Shown piece by piece: positions 17,582-29,799 of a stretch of DNA of 64,000 nucleotides (positions are counted from its first letter, which is position 1; every line of letters begins with the position of its first letter). The notes under the pieces were generated by a model. The model did no database searches. It saw nothing but the letters and a program-made list of their open reading frames with translations, and was not told the DNA's origin. Location: contig JAEZHP010000151.1 of assembly GCA_023416515.1 (NCBI GenBank), forward strand, positions 1 to 64,000, read 5' to 3'. Made by a program: the position numbers and the translations under genes. Source of the stretch: Pseudomonadota bacterium. GTDB taxonomy: Bacteria > Pseudomonadota > Alphaproteobacteria > Sphingomonadales > Sphingomonadaceae.

Positions 17582-17869
17582 ATGAATTTTCGACCCCTGC
17601 ACGATCGCGTGCTGGTCCGCCGCGTCGAGGCCGAAGAGAAGACGGCCGGCGGCATCATCATTCCGGACACCGCCAAGGAGAAGCCGCAGGAAGGCGAAGT
17701 CGTCGCCGTCGGCACCGGCACCAAGGACGATGACGGCAAGGTGACCCCGCTCGACGTCAAGGCGGGCGACAAGATCCTGTTCGGCAAATGGTCCGGCACC
17801 GAGGTCAAGCTCAACGGCGAAGACCTGCTGATCATGAAGGAAAGCGACATCCTCGGGATCGTCGGCTGA
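17582..17869 (+). CDS. groES: Co-chaperonin GroES
   Basis: 95 aa from ATG 17582, preceded by GAAAGAGGTGAGCGC. It is the heptameric lid of the GroEL chamber. MNFRPLHDRVLVRR at the start, the mobile loop EEKTAGGIIIPDTAKEKP (about 17-34) and GKWSGTEVKLNGEDLLIMKE near the end are standard. A longer upstream frame is discounted because it would cover the CIRCE element. groEL follows after 69 bases, so the two form a bicistronic heat-shock operon. Confidence 0.98.
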   Translation: MNFRPLHDRVLVRRVEAEEKTAGGIIIPDTAKEKPQEGEVVAVGTGTKDDDGKVTPLDVKAGDKILFGKWSGTEVKLNGEDLLIMKESDILGIVG

Positions 17870-17938
17870 GCTTACGGCCATGCGAGCCATGGCCACTGCG
17901 AACATTGGTGAACATTCAGATTTGAAAGGTTAGTCAGC

Positions 17939-19576
<1,638 letters not shown>

Positions 19577-19584
19577 CGAGACGG

Positions 19585-19711
19585 CCGGCGCTAGCGAAAC
19601 GCGCGCGCAAGCAAGCGTGAGCTAGCGCCGGACTCGTCGAAGTCCGGCCGGCGGGTCGGCAAAGCCGAACCCGGCCGACGTCGGCGCGAGCTTTGCTTGC
19701 GCCGGAGCGAG
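19585..19711. repeat. Tandem hairpin array downstream of groEL
   Basis: Four successive inverted repeats fill this stretch. CCGGCGCTAGC (19585-19595) pairs with GCTAGCGCCGG (19621-19631). GGACT...AGTCC lies at about 19630-19645. GGGTCGGC...GCCGAACCC lies at about 19653-19672. GGCGCGAGC...GCTTGCGCC lies at about 19683-19703. No open frame of interest is present. They may protect the abundant groESL message from 3' exonucleases. Confidence 0.6.
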
Positions 19712-19722
19712 GTCCGAAAAAG

Positions 19723-19759
19723 AAAAAGGGCCGGGGCAGCGATGCTCCGGCCCTTTTTT
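19723..19759. terminator. Strong bidirectional rho-independent terminator
   Basis: AAAAAGGGCCGG (19723-19734) pairs with CCGGCCCTTTTT (19747-19758). On the + strand the stem is followed by a T run after groEL. On the - strand it is followed by T5, after the small lipoprotein gene that ends at 19802. It therefore can serve both converging transcripts. Confidence 0.9.
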
Positions 19760-19801
19760 GTGGGCAGTTGATAATCGCGGCGGCCTACGCCTGCTCGCGA
19801 C

Positions 19802-20056
19802 CTACTGCGCGTTGGCCTCGTTCGCGGCCGCGGCGCCGAGGGAGTTCACGTCCGTCTGCGCATTCGCCGCATTCTCGTCGAGGACGAGGCTGTCGGCGGA
19901 GGTGTCGAAGGTTTGCTGGTTCTCGACCATCGCGGCGGCGTTATCGACCTGCTCGCGCTCCTTGGCGGTGAGGCCGTCGTCGCCGCGCTCGTCACCGCCG
20001 CCGCAGCCGGCAAGGGCGAGCAGAGCGGCCGCCGCGAAAGCTGCATGAAAACGCAT
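19802..20056 (-). CDS. Small Ala/Asn-rich lipoprotein
   Basis: 84 aa from ATG 20056. The signal peptide and lipobox are MRFHAAFAAAALLALAGC, with lipidated Cys 18 followed by GGGDERGDD. The mature part is acidic and rich in Ala, Asn and Gln, with no known domain. A short helix-like KEREQVDNAAAMVENQQ lies in the middle. I do not recognise the family. It is the leftmost of three similar-looking small lipoprotein genes on this strand, and shares its terminator with groEL. Confidence 0.75.
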   Translation of the reverse strand: MRFHAAFAAAALLALAGCGGGDERGDDGLTAKEREQVDNAAAMVENQQTFDTSADSLVLDENAANAQTDVNSLGAAAANEANAQ

Positions 20057-20111
20057 ATGTGATCCTTCCGCGCTGCCGTGAGGCGACACTTCCGCACGGA
20101 AGGCAGAGAAA

Positions 20112-20145
20112 ATCAAGCCGCCCCCGAGACGAGGGCGGCTCGATT
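20112..20145 (-). terminator. Terminator after the second small lipoprotein gene
   Basis: On the - strand the stem formed by 20133-20140 and 20116-20123 (AGCCGCCC/GGGCGGCT) is followed by TTGATTTTCT. It lies about 15 bases beyond the stop of the gene ending at 20156, so this lipoprotein gene has its own transcript end. Confidence 0.7.
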
Positions 20146-20155
20146 CGCAAAGGCC

Positions 20156-20425
20156 TTAGTGGCGGTTGCCGTCGACTGCGTTCTCGATGTCGTCGCCGAC
20201 ATTGCGCGCGACGTTGCCGACCTCGGACGCGCCGTTCTCGATCACGTCACCGGCGCCGGCGGCGATGTTGCTCGCGCCGTTGATGAGGTCCTCGGTGCCG
20301 TTGCCGATGTCGCTGGCGGCATTGTCGCTGACATTGGCGGAGGCGCCGTTGTTGGTGACGTTGGCTTCGCAGCCGGCGAGCGCGAGGCCGGACAGAACGA
20401 CGGCGGTCAGAACGATCTTCTTCAT
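20156..20425 (-). CDS. Small Asn/Ala/Gly-rich lipoprotein
   Basis: 89 aa from ATG 20425, with AGAGGGAATGCC just upstream. The lipobox signal is MKKIVLTAVVLSGLALAGC, with Cys 19. The mature protein (ANVTNNGASANVSDNAASD...) is a low-complexity run of Asn, Ala, Gly, Asp and Val. It has a loose repeating pattern of the type NGAS-N/I-x-A, as in DLINGASNIAAG and DVIENGASEVGNVA. This suggests an amphipathic beta or helical repeat. I cannot assign a function. It is flanked by terminators on both sides. Confidence 0.78.
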   Translation of the reverse strand: MKKIVLTAVVLSGLALAGCEANVTNNGASANVSDNAASDIGNGTEDLINGASNIAAGAGDVIENGASEVGNVARNVGDDIENAVDGNRH

Positions 20426-20502
20426 GGCATTCCCTCTCTTTGACTTCGGCCCTGTCACGCCGGGCCGGCGATTCTCTGAAACGCGGCGGGCATTCTTACA
20501 CA

Positions 20503-20539
20503 GAAAAAGGGCCGGCCCTGCAAGCAGGACCGGCCCCTT
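20503..20539 (-). terminator. Terminator after the third small lipoprotein gene
   Basis: Read on the - strand, AAGGGGCCGGTCCTGC pairs across a short loop with GCAGGGCCGGCCC and is followed by TTTTTCTG. It is a clear rho-independent terminator for the gene whose stop is at 20565. The stem spans about 20508-20538. Confidence 0.88.
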
Positions 20540-20564
20540 ACTCATTCGGCCGGGGCCGAACGTC

Positions 20565-20825
20565 TTAGTTGGCGTTCGTCGACGCGTTGGCCGCGGTCGC
20601 GTTCGCGCTGGTGTTGGCGCCGGCCTCGTTGGCGAGGACGTTGGCGTTCTCGTCGAGGGCGTTGGTGGTGGCGGCCTCTTCGACGGTCAGCGCGTTGTTG
20701 ACGTCGGCGATGGCTTCGTTGGTGGTCTCACCGGCGGTGTTGGCGGCGGTGTTGGTCTCGTTCCCACCGCAAGCGGCGAGGCCGAGCGAAGCAACGGCGA
20801 CGAGAGCGAAAACAGTCTTCTTCAT
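20565..20825 (-). CDS. Small Asn/Thr/Ala-rich lipoprotein
   Basis: 86 aa from ATG 20825, with AAAAGGGC upstream. The lipobox signal is MKKTVFALVAVASLGLAAC, with Cys 19. The mature chain (GGNETNTAANTAGETTNEA...) is almost entirely Asn, Thr, Ala, Glu and Asp and ends STNAN. There is no recognisable domain. Such sequences are often mis-annotated as 'circumsporozoite-like'. It is transcribed away from the methionine regulator, and the 140 bases between them hold both promoters. Confidence 0.78.
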   Translation of the reverse strand: MKKTVFALVAVASLGLAACGGNETNTAANTAGETTNEAIADVNNALTVEEAATTNALDENANVLANEAGANTSANATAANASTNAN

Positions 20826-20966
20826 AGTCAAAGCCCTTTTGAAATCATGCGAGGATTTCGTCGCGGCCCACTGATCCCCTGCGGGCCTGTCGACAGGATC
20901 CCACATACCGCACCGCGATTTGGGATGTAAATACATTCTCTACTCAATTGGTCGATTTAGTGGCAG

Positions 20967-20996
20967 TTGACGCATATAAGGATATCTTTATATGCG
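20967..20996. promoter_or_regulatory. SahR-type operator overlapping the met promoter
   Basis: A 26-base palindrome occupies 20971-20996. The 9-base arms CGCATATAA (20971-20979) and TTATATGCG (20988-20996) are perfect complements, and the centre GGATATCT has only its outer pair mismatched. A promoter overlays it: TTGACG (20967-20972), 16 bases, TATATG (20989-20994). A bound repressor would cover the -35/-10 spacer. The downstream gene codes for an ArsR-type regulator, so autoregulation is the natural reading. Confidence 0.8.
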
Positions 20997-21002
20997 AATA
21001 TC

Positions 21003-21962
21003 ATGTTGACCGCGCCGCGCACCTTCGCCGCTCTGGCCGATCCGACGCGGCTTCGGATCCTCGCATTGCTTCGCGCGATGGAGCTTTCGGTCGGCGAGAT
21101 CGCCCAAGTGCTCGGGCAAAGCCAGCCGCGCGTGTCGCGCCACGTCAAGATCCTCGCCGAGGCGGGCCTCGTCGAGCGTCGCAAGGAAGGCAGCTGGGTG
21201 TTCCTCAGCCTCGGCGTCCGCGACCGCATGGAGCCGCTCTTCGCCTTACTCGACCGCTGGGCCGAGCAGGACGGCGAGGCCGGCTGGGCCGAGGCTGACG
21301 CCGAGCGCCTTAGCGCGGTGCGCGCCGAGCGCGCCGCGGCCGCCCAGAATTACTTCGATGCGCGCGCCGAGGAGTGGGACCATCTGCGCTCCCTCCACGT
21401 CGCAGAGGCGGAGGTCGAGGCCGGGATCGCCCGCGCTCTCGCCGCGGACAGCCGCGCAACCGGCCGCCTCGTCGATATCGGCACGGGCACTGGCCGGATG
21501 ATCGAGCTGTTCGGCCGCGATGCGGATCACGCGCTGGGCGTCGACCGATCGCCCGAGATGCTGCGGCTGGCGCGGGTCAAGCTCAGCGAGGCCGGGCTCG
21601 ACGCGGATCTTCGCCAGGGCGACATGTACGCCCTGCCGCTGGCCGCCGGCACCGCAGACACGGTGATTCTCCACCAGGTGTTGCATTATGCGCAGAACCC
21701 ATCGGCCGCGATCGCCGAGGCGGCTCGGCTGCTCGCGCCGGGCGGAAGGCTTCTGATCGCCGACTTCGCACCGCATGAGCGCGAGGAGTTGCGGACGCTC
21801 GACGCCCACGCGCGGCTCGGCTTCGCCGACGAAGTCATGCTCGGCTATCTCGAAGGGGCGGGCCTCGAAGGCGAGGTCGTCGAGCATCTCGAGGGCGGCG
21901 AGCTCACAGTCACCATCTGGGCCGGGACCCGGCCCGAAACCCGTTTGAAAGTGGTCGCATGA
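21003..21962 (+). CDS. ArsR-family regulator with methyltransferase domain (SahR-like)
   Basis: 319 aa from ATG 21003. The N-terminal winged helix (FAALADPTRLRILALL, QSQPRVSRHVKILAEAGLV, about 8-60) is joined to a class I SAM-methyltransferase domain with LVDIGTGTGRMIEL near 157-169. This architecture, in front of metF-metH, matches SahR, a repressor of the methionine/SAM cycle that senses S-adenosylhomocysteine. A TTG at 20967 would place the operator inside the gene, so ATG 21003 is preferred although no ribosome-binding site precedes it. Its stop overlaps metF. Confidence 0.85.
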   Translation: MLTAPRTFAALADPTRLRILALLRAMELSVGEIAQVLGQSQPRVSRHVKILAEAGLVERRKEGSWVFLSLGVRDRMEPLFALLDRWAEQDGEAGWAEADAERLSAVRAERAAAAQNYFDARAEEWDHLRSLHVAEAEVEAGIARALAADSRATGRLVDIGTGTGRMIELFGRDADHALGVDRSPEMLRLARVKLSEAGLDADLRQGDMYALPLAAGTADTVILHQVLHYAQNPSAAIAEAARLLAPGGRLLIADFAPHEREELRTLDAHARLGFADEVMLGYLEGAGLEGEVVEHLEGGELTVTIWAGTRPETRLKVVA

Positions 21963-22882
21963 GCATGTCCCCCACCGGCGCTCCGGCGCTGTTCGAGAAT
22001 GTCGCCGGCGACATCGCGGTCAGTTTCGAATTCTTCCCGCCCAAGACGGAGAAGATGGAGCAGACCCTGTGGGAGTCGATCCAGACCCTCGCTCCCCTCG
22101 GCCCGCGCTTCGTCTCGGTGACCTATGGCGCCGGCGGCTCGACCCGCGAACGCACCCACAACACGGTCGCCCGGATCGCCCGCGAGACCAACCTCAACGC
22201 GGCCGCCCACCTGACCTGCGTCGAGGCGACGAAGGACGAGATCGACGAGATCGCGCGCGCTTATTGGGAGGCCGGCGTTCGCCACATCGTCGCCCTGCGC
22301 GGCGACATGCCGACTTTGGGTGACCCGTTCGAGGCCCATCCCGAGGGCTATGCGAACGCCGCAGAGCTGGTCGCGGGCCTCAAGAAGATCGCGCCGTTCG
22401 AGATCAGCGTCGCCGCCTATCCGGAATGCCATCCGGACAGCCGCAACCGCGCTGCCGACCTCGACAATCTGTGGCGCAAGATCGACGCCGGCGCCGACCG
22501 CGCCATCACCCAGTTCTTCTTCTCGCCGGAATGCTTTTTCCGGTTCCGCGAGCAGGCGGCAGCGATGGGCATCGACGCCGAGATCGTTCCGGGCATCCTT
22601 CCGGTTTCCAACGTCGCCCAGACCCGCAAGTTCGCAGCGGCATGCGGCGCTCACATTCCCGACTGGATGGACCGGCTGTTCGAAGGCCTCGACGACCTTC
22701 CCGCCGCGCGCCAGCTGGTCGCTGCGACGGTTGCCGCCGAGCTGTGCGGCCGCCTCTACGCGGGCGGAGTCCGCCACTTCCACTTCTACACTCTCAACCG
22801 CGCCGAGCTGTCCTACGCCATCTGCCACCTGCTGGGGCTGAGGCCGAAAGCCGCGCAACATCCGCAGGAGCAGGCCGCATGA
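21959..22882 (+). CDS. metF: 5,10-Methylenetetrahydrofolate reductase
   Basis: 307 aa. This FAD-dependent TIM-barrel enzyme makes 5-methyl-THF for methionine synthase. Family motifs: SFEFFPPKT near the start with the catalytic Glu, TYGAGGSTRERT, HLTCVEATKDEI, VALRGDMP and FFFSPECFFRFR. The start overlaps the regulator gene (ATGA, 21959-21962) and the stop overlaps the metH N-module (ATGA at 22879). The four-gene unit is therefore probably translated as a coupled operon. A second ATG two codons on is possible. Confidence 0.96.
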   Translation: MSMSPTGAPALFENVAGDIAVSFEFFPPKTEKMEQTLWESIQTLAPLGPRFVSVTYGAGGSTRERTHNTVARIARETNLNAAAHLTCVEATKDEIDEIARAYWEAGVRHIVALRGDMPTLGDPFEAHPEGYANAAELVAGLKKIAPFEISVAAYPECHPDSRNRAADLDNLWRKIDAGADRAITQFFFSPECFFRFREQAAAMGIDAEIVPGILPVSNVAQTRKFAAACGAHIPDWMDRLFEGLDDLPAARQLVAATVAAELCGRLYAGGVRHFHFYTLNRAELSYAICHLLGLRPKAAQHPQEQAA

Positions 22883-23925
22883 GCGCCGCACAGAAACTTC
22901 GCGATGCCGCCTGCGAGCGCATCCTGATCTTCGACGGCGCCTTCGGCACCCAGATCCAGAACAAGGGGCTGGTCGAAGCCGACTATCGCGGCAGCCTCGA
23001 CCTCTCCCGCGATCAGAAGGGCAATAACGACCTTCTGGCGATCACCCGGCCGGACGTGGTCGACGAGATCACCCGCGCCTATCTCGCCGCCGGCGCCGAC
23101 ATGGTGTCGACCAACACGTTCAGCGCCAACCGGATCAGCCAAGCCGATTATGCCGCCGAGCATCTCGTCGGCGACATCAACCGCGAGTCCGCGCGCCTCG
23201 CCCGTGCCGCTGCCGACGATTACGCCGCGAAGGACGGCCGCCCGCGCTTCGTCGCCGGGGCGATCGGGCCGACCAACAAGACCCTCTCGCTGTCCCCCGA
23301 CGTCAACGATCCGGGCTTCCGGGAGATCGATTTCGACGGGCTGAAGGCCGTCTATCGCGAGCAAAGCGCGGCTCTGATCGAGGGCGGTGTCGATTTCATC
23401 CTCATCGAGACGATCTTCGATACGTTGAATGCGAAGGCGGGCATCATGGCCGCCAAGGAAGCGGCGCGCGACGCCGGCCGCGACGTGCCGCTGATGATCT
23501 CGATGACTCTCACCGACCTCAGCGGCCGCAATCTCTCGGGCCACACGGTCGAGGCGTTCTGGCATGCGGTTCGTCATGCCAAGCCGCTGACGATCGGCCT
23601 TAACTGCTCGTTCGGGGCGACCCAGCTTCGCCCGCACGTCCAGGCGCTGAGCGCGGTCGCAGATACCCTGATCCTCGCCTACCCCAACGCCGGCCTGCCC
23701 AACGAGCTCGGCGCCTATGACGAGCTTCCCGACGAGACCGCCGCCTTCGTTCGCGAATGGGCCGAGCTCGGGCTGGTCAACATCCTCGGCGGCTGCTGTG
23801 GGTCCTCGCCCGCGCACATCGCCGCCATCGCCAAGGCGGTTGGTGGCATTGCGCCGCGCCGCATCCCGGGCTGTCCGGGCGGAACCCGCCTTGCCGGCCT
23901 CGAACCCATGACGATTGCTGCTTGA
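22879..23925 (+). CDS. metH: Methionine synthase N-terminal module, homocysteine S-methyltransferase domain
   Basis: 348 aa from ATG 22879. Only the homocysteine-binding TIM barrel of MetH is present. Zinc ligands C243 (LNCSFG) and C306/C307 (GGCCGSS) are intact, and ILIFDGAFGTQIQ marks the N-terminus. The remaining MetH domains are on the next gene, which starts two bases after this stop. Split MetH occurs in several alphaproteobacteria. The proper stop and new start show it is a gene split, not a frameshift. It must act together with the C-module. Confidence 0.94.
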   Translation: MSAAQKLRDAACERILIFDGAFGTQIQNKGLVEADYRGSLDLSRDQKGNNDLLAITRPDVVDEITRAYLAAGADMVSTNTFSANRISQADYAAEHLVGDINRESARLARAAADDYAAKDGRPRFVAGAIGPTNKTLSLSPDVNDPGFREIDFDGLKAVYREQSAALIEGGVDFILIETIFDTLNAKAGIMAAKEAARDAGRDVPLMISMTLTDLSGRNLSGHTVEAFWHAVRHAKPLTIGLNCSFGATQLRPHVQALSAVADTLILAYPNAGLPNELGAYDELPDETAAFVREWAELGLVNILGGCCGSSPAHIAAIAKAVGGIAPRRIPGCPGGTRLAGLEPMTIAA

Positions 23926-23927
23926 AC

Positions 23928-26594
<2,667 letters not shown>

Positions 26595-26688
26595 CGAAGG
26601 GCGGTTGGACCGTCCCGGCCTGAACCAGCGACTCGGTTAACCCCCTTCGTGCATCGACGGGGCGACCTCTTCGTGTCACCTCGACGCG

Positions 26689-27639
26689 ATGAGGAAGCTC
26701 GCCTTCGCCGCCCTGCTCGCGCTCACCGCGAGCCCCGGCCACGCCCAGTCGATCGGCGAGCCGGCAGCGCCGGTCTTCGTCGTCCAGGAAAGCGGCACCG
26801 GCTACTTCACGCTTCAGGACGCGGTTCGGGCGATCGGCGACGGCCGGGGCACCATCCAGATCCCGCCCGGCACCTATCAGGAATGCGCGGTCCAGGACGG
26901 CGGCGACGTCTCCTACGTTGCGACCGAGCCCGGCCGGGTCATCTTCGACATGGTCACCTGCGAGCAGAAGGCGGCGCTCGTTCTTCGAGGGCGGTCGGCG
27001 CGCGTCGAAGGGATCGTCTTCCAGAACATGGCGGTGCCCGACGGCAACGGGTCCGGAATCCGGATCGAGGAGGGCAATCTCACCGTCCGCGAGAGCCTGT
27101 TCCGAAACAGCGAGAGCGGAATCCTCTCGGCGTCGGACCCGAACGGCACGATCCGGGTGGAGCGTTCGACCTTCTCCGGCCTCGGCCGCTGCGACCGCGA
27201 CCTCGACTGCGCCCATTCGATCTACGTCAACGGCTATGGCGCCTTGTCGATCGCCAACAGCCGCTTCGAGCGGGGCACCGGCGGCCATTATGTGAAGAGC
27301 CGCGCGCCGCGGATCGAAGTGGTGGATTCGAGCTTCGACGACAGCGCCGGCCGCACGACCAACTATATGATCGACCTTCCCAACGGAGCGAGCGGCACGA
27401 TCGCCCGCAACGCCTTCGTTCAGGGGCGCGACAAGGAGAATTACAGCGCGTTCATCGCCGTCGCGGCGGAAGGGCTTGAGAACGACACGTCCGGACTGGT
27501 CGTCGCCCAGAACCAGGCGGAGCTGGTGCCCGACGTCTATCGCCGCACGTCGTTCGTCGCCGACCTGTCCGGCGCTCCGATCCGCCTCCAGGGCAACCGC
27601 GTCGGCCAGTATATCGCGGAGTTCGAGAGGCGGCGCTGA
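26689..27639 (+). CDS. Secreted right-handed beta-helix repeat protein
   Basis: 316 aa with a signal peptide, MRKLAFAALLALTASPGHAQ. The mature part begins with a pectate-lyase-like YFTLQDAVRAIGDGRGTIQIPPGTYQE (positions about 36-62). Rungs of a parallel beta-helix follow: VEGIVFQNMAVPDGNGSGIRIEEGNLTVRES, then LFRNSESGIL, ANSRFERG and DSSFDDSAG. No catalytic set could be identified, so a polysaccharide-binding or lyase role is only a possibility. It is not clearly in an operon; a palindromic repeat follows. Confidence 0.78.
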   Translation: MRKLAFAALLALTASPGHAQSIGEPAAPVFVVQESGTGYFTLQDAVRAIGDGRGTIQIPPGTYQECAVQDGGDVSYVATEPGRVIFDMVTCEQKAALVLRGRSARVEGIVFQNMAVPDGNGSGIRIEEGNLTVRESLFRNSESGILSASDPNGTIRVERSTFSGLGRCDRDLDCAHSIYVNGYGALSIANSRFERGTGGHYVKSRAPRIEVVDSSFDDSAGRTTNYMIDLPNGASGTIARNAFVQGRDKENYSAFIAVAAEGLENDTSGLVVAQNQAELVPDVYRRTSFVADLSGAPIRLQGNRVGQYIAEFERRR

Positions 27640-27647
27640 ACCCTCCA

Positions 27648-27733
27648 CCGTCATGCTGAACTTGTTTCAGCATCCATCTTCGAGCTGCGCTGCGCGTGGG
27701 AGAATGGGCCCTGAAACAAGTTCAGGGTGACGG
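27648..27733. repeat. Palindromic intergenic repeat (REP-like), 23-bp arms
   Basis: Arms 27648-27670 (core CTGAACTTGTTTCAG) and 27711-27733 (CTGAAACAAGTTCAG core) are reverse complements with two mismatches and enclose 40 bases. The sequence matches the 'CACCCTGAACTTGTTTCAGGG' dispersed repeat common in sphingomonads (from memory). It lies between the beta-helix gene and the dsbD-like gene. Confidence 0.8.
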
Positions 27734-27774
27734 CTTGGTGCAGATGTCGGCTTAGCTGCTATATCGGCACCGAC

Positions 27775-29799
27775 ATGGCCCGCCTGCTCCTGCTTCTCGC
27801 ATCTCTTTTCTTCGCCGTCTCGGCCGTCGCCCAGCCGCTCGCCGCCGGGCGCAACCATATCGCCGCAGAGCTGGCCGCCGAGAGTGCGACGCCTGCGCCG
27901 GGCGAGACCGTCACCGTCGCCTTCTCCTTCACGCCGGAGCCGGGGTGGCACGGCTACTGGCTCAATCCCGGCGATGCGGGGCAGCCGGCGCGGGTTCAGT
28001 GGCAGCTTCCGGCCGGCGTGGAAGCAAGTGCGCTTCGCTACCCGGTGCCGGAGACGCTCGTCATCCAAGGGCTGATGAACCATGTGTTCAACGGCCCGCA
28101 CGCCTTTCTCGCCACCCTGCGCTTGCCGGACGGCATCGCTCCCGGCACGGCGATCCCCGTCCGAGTGAGGATCGACTATCTCGCCTGCACCGACCAGATT
28201 TGCGTTCCCGAGCGCGCCGACCTCAGCCTCGACCTCACCGCCGGCGACGGAAGCGTGACCGCGGACCAGCGCGCCCGCTTCGACGGATGGCGCGCCGCCC
28301 TGCCGAGGCCCCTGGGGAGCGAGGCGAGCTTCGAGCTTCGCGATGGTCGCTTGCGGGTCGCGGTGCCCCTGCCAGCGTCGGTCTCGGTGAGCGATCCGCA
28401 CCTGTTCGCTGCGACTCCCAACGCACTCGTTTATGCAGCCGATCAGGCGATCAGCCGCAACGGCGATACCCTGATCGTCGAAACCGACGCAGGCAGCCAG
28501 GTGAACGGCCTTGGCGCTTTCGAAGGGCTGATCAGCATCGGCGAGAGCCAAGGGCTGACCTTCGCAGCTCGGCCCGGACCGGTGCCTTCGGCAGGAGAAC
28601 CGGTCGGTCCGGCGGCGGGCAAAGGGGTCAGCCTGATCGTGGCTTTGCTCGGGGCGATCCTCGGCGGGCTGATCCTCAACGTCATGCCCTGTGTCTTCCC
28701 GATCCTCAGCCTGAAGGCGCTGAGCCTCGCGCGGGCGGGCGAGACTCCGCAGAAGGCCCGGGGCGAGGCACTGGCCTATAGCGCGGGCGTGATCGTCACC
28801 TGCCTCGCGCTCGGGGCGCTGCTGCTGGTGCTGCGTGAAAGCGGTGAGGCGGTGGGATGGGCGTTCCAGCTTCAAGAGCCCCGAGTGGTGCTCGTGCTCC
28901 TGCTTCTGACGACGGCGGTGGCGCTCAACCTCGCCGGACTGTTCCGCCTCCCGGGCCTGTCGCTCGATCGCTCGGACGGCGGCCGAACCAGCGCCTTCGC
29001 CACCGGCGCACTCGCCGCGTTCGTCGCGACGCCCTGCACCGGCCCGTTCATGGCCGCCGCGCTCGGCGCGACCCTGGTTCTTCCGGCGGCGGGAGCCTTG
29101 GCAGTGTTCGGCGGGCTAGGCCTGGGGCTCGCGCTGCCGTTCCTGCTCCTCGCCTTCATCCCGGCCTTGCGCCGCCGGATTCCGCGGCCGGGGCCGTGGA
29201 TGGTCAGGCTCCAGCGGCTGCTGTCGATCCCGATGTTCCTGACCGCGCTCGGCCTTGCCTGGGTGCTCGGCCGCCAGACAGGCGTCGACGGAATGGCCCT
29301 CGGCCTCGCCGCCGCTCTCGCACTCGGCCTGCTGCTGTGGTGGATCGGCGCGCGCAGCGAGAAGGCCCATCGAATCGTGTCGGGCGCCGCGCTGGTCGCA
29401 GTGCTTGTCGGGTCACTTCTGGTCGTGCGCACGAGCGCTGGCGCCCCGCCGAGTTCGGCCGGGCTTCTCGGCGCCGAGCCGTTCAGCGAGGCCCGACTCG
29501 CTTCGCTTCGCGCCGAGCGGCAGCCGGTCTTCGTCTATTTCACCGCCGACTGGTGCCTGACCTGCAAGGTCAACGAGCGCGGGCCGCTGGCGAGCTCAGC
29601 GGTGACCGAGGCATTTCGGGCCAAGGGCGTTCGCGTGCTCGAGGGCGACTGGACGCTGGGCGACGCGGCGATCGGCCGCTTCCTCGAGCGCCATGGGCGC
29701 TCGGGCGTACCGCTCTACCTCTATTATGCGCCTGGCGCCGAGGCTCGCGAGCTTCCGCAGATCCTGACCGCGAGCGCCCTAACCGCGCTCGCCGGCTGA
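27775..29799 (+). CDS. DsbD/ScsB-like thiol:disulfide interchange protein
   Basis: 674 aa from ATG 27775. A signal peptide (MARLLLLLASLFFAVSAVAQ) is followed by a periplasmic DsbD-alpha-like beta domain with an internal Cys pair (ACTDQICVPERADL). The central DsbD membrane domain has paired redox cysteines NVMPCVFPILSLKAL and TPCTGPFMAAALG. A C-terminal thioredoxin domain has ADWCLTCKVNE. It should carry electrons from cytoplasmic thioredoxin to periplasmic targets. The length and the Cys-Val-Pro motif are closer to ScsB-type than to E. coli DsbD. Its 3' end overlaps the amidohydrolase gene by 21 bases. Confidence 0.92.
   Translation: MARLLLLLASLFFAVSAVAQPLAAGRNHIAAELAAESATPAPGETVTVAFSFTPEPGWHGYWLNPGDAGQPARVQWQLPAGVEASALRYPVPETLVIQGLMNHVFNGPHAFLATLRLPDGIAPGTAIPVRVRIDYLACTDQICVPERADLSLDLTAGDGSVTADQRARFDGWRAALPRPLGSEASFELRDGRLRVAVPLPASVSVSDPHLFAATPNALVYAADQAISRNGDTLIVETDAGSQVNGLGAFEGLISIGESQGLTFAARPGPVPSAGEPVGPAAGKGVSLIVALLGAILGGLILNVMPCVFPILSLKALSLARAGETPQKARGEALAYSAGVIVTCLALGALLLVLRESGEAVGWAFQLQEPRVVLVLLLLTTAVALNLAGLFRLPGLSLDRSDGGRTSAFATGALAAFVATPCTGPFMAAALGATLVLPAAGALAVFGGLGLGLALPFLLLAFIPALRRRIPRPGPWMVRLQRLLSIPMFLTALGLAWVLGRQTGVDGMALGLAAALALGLLLWWIGARSEKAHRIVSGAALVAVLVGSLLVVRTSAGAPPSSAGLLGAEPFSEARLASLRAERQPVFVYFTADWCLTCKVNERGPLASSAVTEAFRAKGVRVLEGDWTLGDAAIGRFLERHGRSGVPLYLYYAPGAEARELPQILTASALTALAG

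Noticed and set aside
20826..20966. SAM riboswitch before the met operon
   Set aside because: No P1-P4-like helices or SAM aptamer core are seen, and the leader appears too short. The palindrome accounts for regulation.
22426..22878. Upstream in-frame extension of the metH N-module
   Set aside because: The extension lies inside metF in another frame and is basic, low-complexity sequence. The ATGA overlap at 22879 gives a normal start.
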